In this document: piece after piece, positions 12,942 through 15,801 of the stretch
Layout: each line of letters opens with the position of its first letter
Position numbering within the stretch: the stretch's first letter is position 1
Origin: CAZWLD01 sp964634685
GTDB taxonomy: Bacteria > Bacillota_I > Bacilli_A > Acholeplasmatales > JAEDCM01
Direction of reading: 5' to 3'
DNA length: 15,801 nt
Assembly (NCBI GenBank): GCA_964634685.1
Contig: CAZWLD010000043.1
Location: 1-15,801 of the forward strand
Notes under the pieces: generated by a model
Databases searched by the model: none
Seen by the model: the letters and a program-made list of their open reading frames with translations, nothing else
What the model was told of the DNA's origin: nothing
Program-made: the position numbers and the translations under genes

Positions 12942-14713
12942 ATTATTCGCTTGAACATTTTTTCAATTTCAAAATTCGTGAATTTTATTATTGTGGGACG
13001 TCCATGCGGACAGGTGAAAGGATTTTTACAATTTCCGAGGTTTTCAAGCAAGGATGAAATTTCTTCATTATTAAGCGATTTATTGGCTTTAATCGCTCCC
13101 TTGCAGGAAATTGATTTAGCCAAGGAATCTCTTATTTTAGAAACATCTAAGGTTTTATGCTCTAAAAGAAAATTAATGATTTTCTCCGCCGTATCCTCAA
13201 TATCATCATCATTAATCCATAAAGGGATTGAACGAATACAAACACTAGTTGGACCTGATTCTTCAATCGTAAAGCCAATTTTTTCGAATTGATCCATCTT
13301 TTCATTAACAAAAAGCATCAAATCCTTGGTAAGCTCAATATTGATAGGAATGAGTAAGGGCTGATTACTTCCATCAACCTTACCTAAATGCTCATAGTAA
13401 TATTCATAGCGGATACGTTCAGCCGCCGCATGCTGGTCAATTATGTATAAGCCATCTTGATTTTGACATAATAAATATGTTCCAAAAAATTGACCAATAT
13501 ATTCTAAATAAGGAAGTCTTTCCTTGCTTGGAAGCATATTGACGTCGACCGTTTCCTTTTTTGGCGGTAAAGTAACTTCTGGTTTCACCTCATTATAGGT
13601 GGCCATATTATCCTCAATGAAATGGTTGACCTCATTGATGGCATTGTCATAAACCTTCTCTTGATAAATATTTTGAAACAAATCATCAATTTGGTATTTT
13701 TCATCCGACTTAATTTCGGGAATAATTTCTCTTTCAACGCTAAAGGTTTTTTTGATTGAGCTGGTAATAAATTCCTTGATTTCATCCTCAGATGAAAATT
13801 TAATTTCCATTTTCGAAGGATGAACGTTGACATCAATTAATAAAGGATCAATTTCTAAATTGATAATGGCAATTGGATACCTTCCAATCGGCAAGTAGGT
13901 TTCATAGCCATCGATAACCGCATTAATTAAGCTGTTATTACGGACATATCTTCCATTAACAATTAAGCTAATATAATTTCTTTTAGCTTTATTAATAAAT
14001 GGCTGAATCAAATACATTTTTAAATTCATTCCATTTTGTGAGCTTTCCCTAAACTTCACATTACGTGCCGTTTCAAGACCATAAACATTACCAATTAATG
14101 AAATCATATCATTGAAGCCATTAGTTTGAACTAAAACCTTTTTGTTGTTCGTTACCTTAAAGCTTATTTGGGGATTCGCAAGAATCAATTTATCCATAAT
14201 ATCGGTAATAGCACCTAATTCAATCGAAAGTGACTTAATATATTTTAGCCTGGCTGGCGTATTATAAAAGAGCTTTTCAACCCGCATAATAGTACCCTTA
14301 TTAGCGGGGCATGTGCCCTCTTCGGTTAATTTACCTGCCTTATATTTAACCTGATAACCCATTCCTCCTTGACTGGTGATCATCGTTGTTTCACTGACAC
14401 TAGCAATCGAAGGAATGGCCTCACCACGAAAGCCTAAGGTATTAATTCGATATAAATCTTGTTTTGTTTTAAGCTTGGAAGTGGCGTGACGGTGAAAGGC
14501 TAGGAGCGCATCATCCTTATCCATACCGATACCATTATCGATAATCTCAATCATTTTTAGTCCAGATTCGATTAGGTTTACTTCAATTTTTGTGGCTTTA
14601 GCATCAATCGAGTTTTCAACTAATTCCTTGACAACACTTGCGGGCCTGTCGACAACCTCACCAGCTGCGATCATATTCGCAAGCACATCATCTAAACATT
14701 TGATGACTGACAT
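12938..14713 (-). CDS. mutL: DNA mismatch repair protein MutL
   Basis: A 591-residue mismatch repair ATPase/endonuclease. The N-terminal GHKL ATPase has AAGEVVDRPASVVKELVENSIDA (16-38), DNGIGM (59-64), HATSK (76-80), NTLGFRGEA (91-99) and FYNTPAR (149-155). A variable linker (about 325-395) joins the C-terminal dimer domain, with the endonuclease motif DQHAAAERIRYE (426-437, matching DQHAxxExxxxE), SCKGAIKAN (536-544) and CPHGRP (568-573). QPLLIP (451-456) fits the QxxLxP sliding-clamp motif. It is thus the nicking type used by bacteria without MutH. GGAGGTGAT precedes the ATG. It leads an operon with miaA and the aro fusion. mutS, often next door, is not in this window. Confidence 0.97.
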   Translation of the reverse strand: MSVIKCLDDVLANMIAAGEVVDRPASVVKELVENSIDAKATKIEVNLIESGLKMIEIIDNGIGMDKDDALLAFHRHATSKLKTKQDLYRINTLGFRGEAIPSIASVSETTMITSQGGMGYQVKYKAGKLTEEGTCPANKGTIMRVEKLFYNTPARLKYIKSLSIELGAITDIMDKLILANPQISFKVTNNKKVLVQTNGFNDMISLIGNVYGLETARNVKFRESSQNGMNLKMYLIQPFINKAKRNYISLIVNGRYVRNNSLINAVIDGYETYLPIGRYPIAIINLEIDPLLIDVNVHPSKMEIKFSSEDEIKEFITSSIKKTFSVEREIIPEIKSDEKYQIDDLFQNIYQEKVYDNAINEVNHFIEDNMATYNEVKPEVTLPPKKETVDVNMLPSKERLPYLEYIGQFFGTYLLCQNQDGLYIIDQHAAAERIRYEYYYEHLGKVDGSNQPLLIPINIELTKDLMLFVNEKMDQFEKIGFTIEESGPTSVCIRSIPLWINDDDIEDTAEKIINFLLEHKTLDVSKIRDSLAKSISCKGAIKANKSLNNEEISSLLENLGNCKNPFTCPHGRPTIIKFTNFEIEKMFKRIM

Positions 14714-14733
14714 TAAAAATCACCTCCATTTTA

Positions 14734-14763
14734 ATTATATAATAAATGGAAAGGCTTTTCCAT
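14734..14763 (-). promoter_or_regulatory. Promoter of mutL with overlapping palindrome
   Basis: TATAAT (14734-14739) on the minus strand has TGGAAA 17 nt upstream as a weak -35. The -35 lies in a perfect inverted repeat, ATGGAAA-GGCT-TTTCCAT (14746-14763), which could be an operator. No known regulator site is recognised. Confidence 0.5.
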
Positions 14764-14804
14764 AGTCTTAATAATAAAAATATGTATTAAATAAAGACAA
14801 ATAG

Positions 14805-14813
14805 TGCTATAAT
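14805..14813 (+). promoter_or_regulatory. Extended -10 promoter of the DUF368 gene
   Basis: TGCTATAAT is an extended -10 element with a poor -35 region. AAGGAG (14820-14825) lies 10 nt before the ATG. It is divergent from the mutL promoter, with about 70 bp between the two -10 boxes. Confidence 0.6.
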
Positions 14814-14835
14814 CTACTTAAGGAGACTGATATAT

Positions 14836-15720
14836 ATGAAAAATTTATTGCTCATATTTAAGGGCTTTATCGTCGGCTTAGCCTGCATCATTCCAGGAGT
14901 AAGCGGTGGCACTATGGCAATAATAATGGGGATCTACGAAAAATTAATTGAAACCATCAGTAACATCATAAAAAAATTAAAGGAAAACTTCTTCTTTCTT
15001 TTGTTTTTAGGAATTGGGATTGCCCTCGCCATCTTGGTTGGCTCAAAGGGCCTAAAGCTTTGCCTTGACAATTTTCTTCTTTCCACTATCCTCACCTTCG
15101 TTGGATTAGTAGCCGGAGGAATTCCCTTCCTTTATAAGCAAATAAAGAACAAAAAAAATATCGCCAATATTATTGGCTTCATCGTTACCCTTAGCTTAGT
15201 TATTGGCTTAACCTTTGTCAATGTGAATAACCACAGTAGCTTCGATAAAATCAATTTTGGCAATGTCTTGATTCTCATTGTTTTAGGCTTTGTGGCCGCC
15301 GGAACAATGATTATTCCCGGAATCAGCGGTTCCTTAGTCTTAATGATTTTAGGATATTATGATTTCATTTTAAGCATCGTAAGCAGTCTAACTGACTTTA
15401 GTAAAATCGGCTATAATTTGACGGTTTTAGGATTTTTTATGGTTGGCTGTGTGATTGGTGTTTTCTTCTTCTCATTTGTCATAAATTATTGTATGAAGCA
15501 CTTTAAGGATCAAACAAATTCTTGTATTTTAGGCTTTGTTTTAGCATCAATATTTAGTATGCTATATCAAAATTTTAACGGCTACACCAAGCCAATTAAT
15601 GGTTGGTTCTTCCTAGAATTAATCATCGGTCTTATCCTCTTAGTTGGAGCATTTATCTTAACATATAAATTAAGTAAGATCGATAAAAAAGAGATTGAAC
15701 AAACAGATAGAGAAATGTAA
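14836..15720 (+). CDS. popT: DUF368 (PopT-type) polyprenyl-phosphate transporter
   Basis: A 294-residue polytopic membrane protein of the DUF368 family. Two copies of the family signature mark its internal duplication: IIPGVSGGTMAIIMGIYE (18-35) and IIPGISGSLVLMILGYYD (159-176). About eight hydrophobic segments are visible and the C-terminus is charged. DUF368 proteins (PopT in Staphylococcus aureus, a homologue in Vibrio cholerae) were shown to recycle undecaprenyl phosphate to the cytoplasmic face of the membrane for wall synthesis, a job shared with some DedA proteins. The role here is inferred from family. The gene stands alone, divergent from mutL, and no terminator is evident in the 81 nt left in the window. 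Confidence 0.9.
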   Translation: MKNLLLIFKGFIVGLACIIPGVSGGTMAIIMGIYEKLIETISNIIKKLKENFFFLLFLGIGIALAILVGSKGLKLCLDNFLLSTILTFVGLVAGGIPFLYKQIKNKKNIANIIGFIVTLSLVIGLTFVNVNNHSSFDKINFGNVLILIVLGFVAAGTMIIPGISGSLVLMILGYYDFILSIVSSLTDFSKIGYNLTVLGFFMVGCVIGVFFFSFVINYCMKHFKDQTNSCILGFVLASIFSMLYQNFNGYTKPINGWFFLELIIGLILLVGAFILTYKLSKIDKKEIEQTDREM

Positions 15721-15777
15721 TCTAATGTCAAAGACGACCTAGCACTTTAAAATGGTACTAGAGGAAAGGACAGTGAG

Positions 15778-15801
15778 TTGACAGTAAAAGGTCAATTATC
15801 T
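15778..15801 (+). CDS. Possible start of a further gene, cut by the window edge
   Basis: A TTG at 15778 has AGGA 7 nt upstream and opens a frame (TTG then TVKGQLS) that runs off the window. Only eight codons are visible, so this is a weak call. Between 15721 and 15777 I see only an imperfect stem around CCTAG/CTAGAGG (15738-15764), without a T-tract. Confidence 0.2.

Noticed and set aside
12951..13292. Plus-strand open frame of 113 codons opposite mutL
   Set aside because: It is antisense to a conserved part of MutL, has no ribosome binding site, and its composition mirrors the real gene.

Overview
The window is about 15.8 kb of AT-rich chromosome from a low-GC Firmicute. Purine riboswitches with intrinsic-terminator expression platforms, strong GGAGG-type ribosome binding sites, ATGA-type gene overlaps, TGG for Trp with TGA as stop, and the mutL-miaA pairing all point there. 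A gut Bacilli/Erysipelotrichia-like lineage is my guess; no rRNA or other marker gene is present to fix it. Most genes lie on the minus strand. Only a TetR-family regulator and a DUF368 membrane protein are on the plus strand.

Layout. 1-520: the 5' stump of a broken AAA_14/DUF4143-type ATPase gene, preceded by three 34-nt direct repeats and a perfect hairpin. 710-2276: a DegV-family lipid-binding protein divergent from a TetR-type regulator, with a 19-bp palindrome over the regulator's promoter. 2311-8341: a purine salvage block made of xpt and a four-gene BMP-type nucleoside ABC transporter (nupN-O-P-Q type). Xpt and the transporter each have their own guanine-class riboswitch and terminator. 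8384-9175: a stand-alone A24 prepilin peptidase. 9176-9663: a gene-free stretch with three 33-nt tandem repeats and a perfect 21-bp inverted repeat. 9664-11019: a CNNM/CorC-type membrane protein with CBS domains. 11148-14713: an operon mutL-miaA-aroKQ, whose last gene fuses shikimate kinase to type II 3-dehydroquinate dehydratase. 14836-15720: a DUF368 protein (polyprenyl-phosphate transporter family), divergent from mutL.

How it works together. The best-supported circuit is purine salvage. NupN captures a nucleoside, NupO/P/Q import it, and Xpt converts xanthine (and more weakly guanine) to the nucleotide. Both transcription units appear to be shut off by guanine or hypoxanthine. In both leaders the 5' arm of the terminator can pair with the P2 3' strand and J2/3 of the aptamer, which suggests a shared antitermination design. 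No terminator was seen between xpt and the transporter leader, so xpt transcripts may run into the second riboswitch.

The least explained material is the pair of short tandem-repeat arrays (34-nt at 326-414, 33-nt at 9242-9330) and the long inverted repeat at 9394-9442. The aroK-aroQ fusion, the cysteine-less lone prepilin peptidase, the insertion in NupO and an 18-codon leader ORF before nupN also deserve a look. Five annotated starts (nupP, nupO, xpt, prepilin peptidase, and the internal choice for nupN) rest on ribosome-binding-site placement rather than on the longest open frame.
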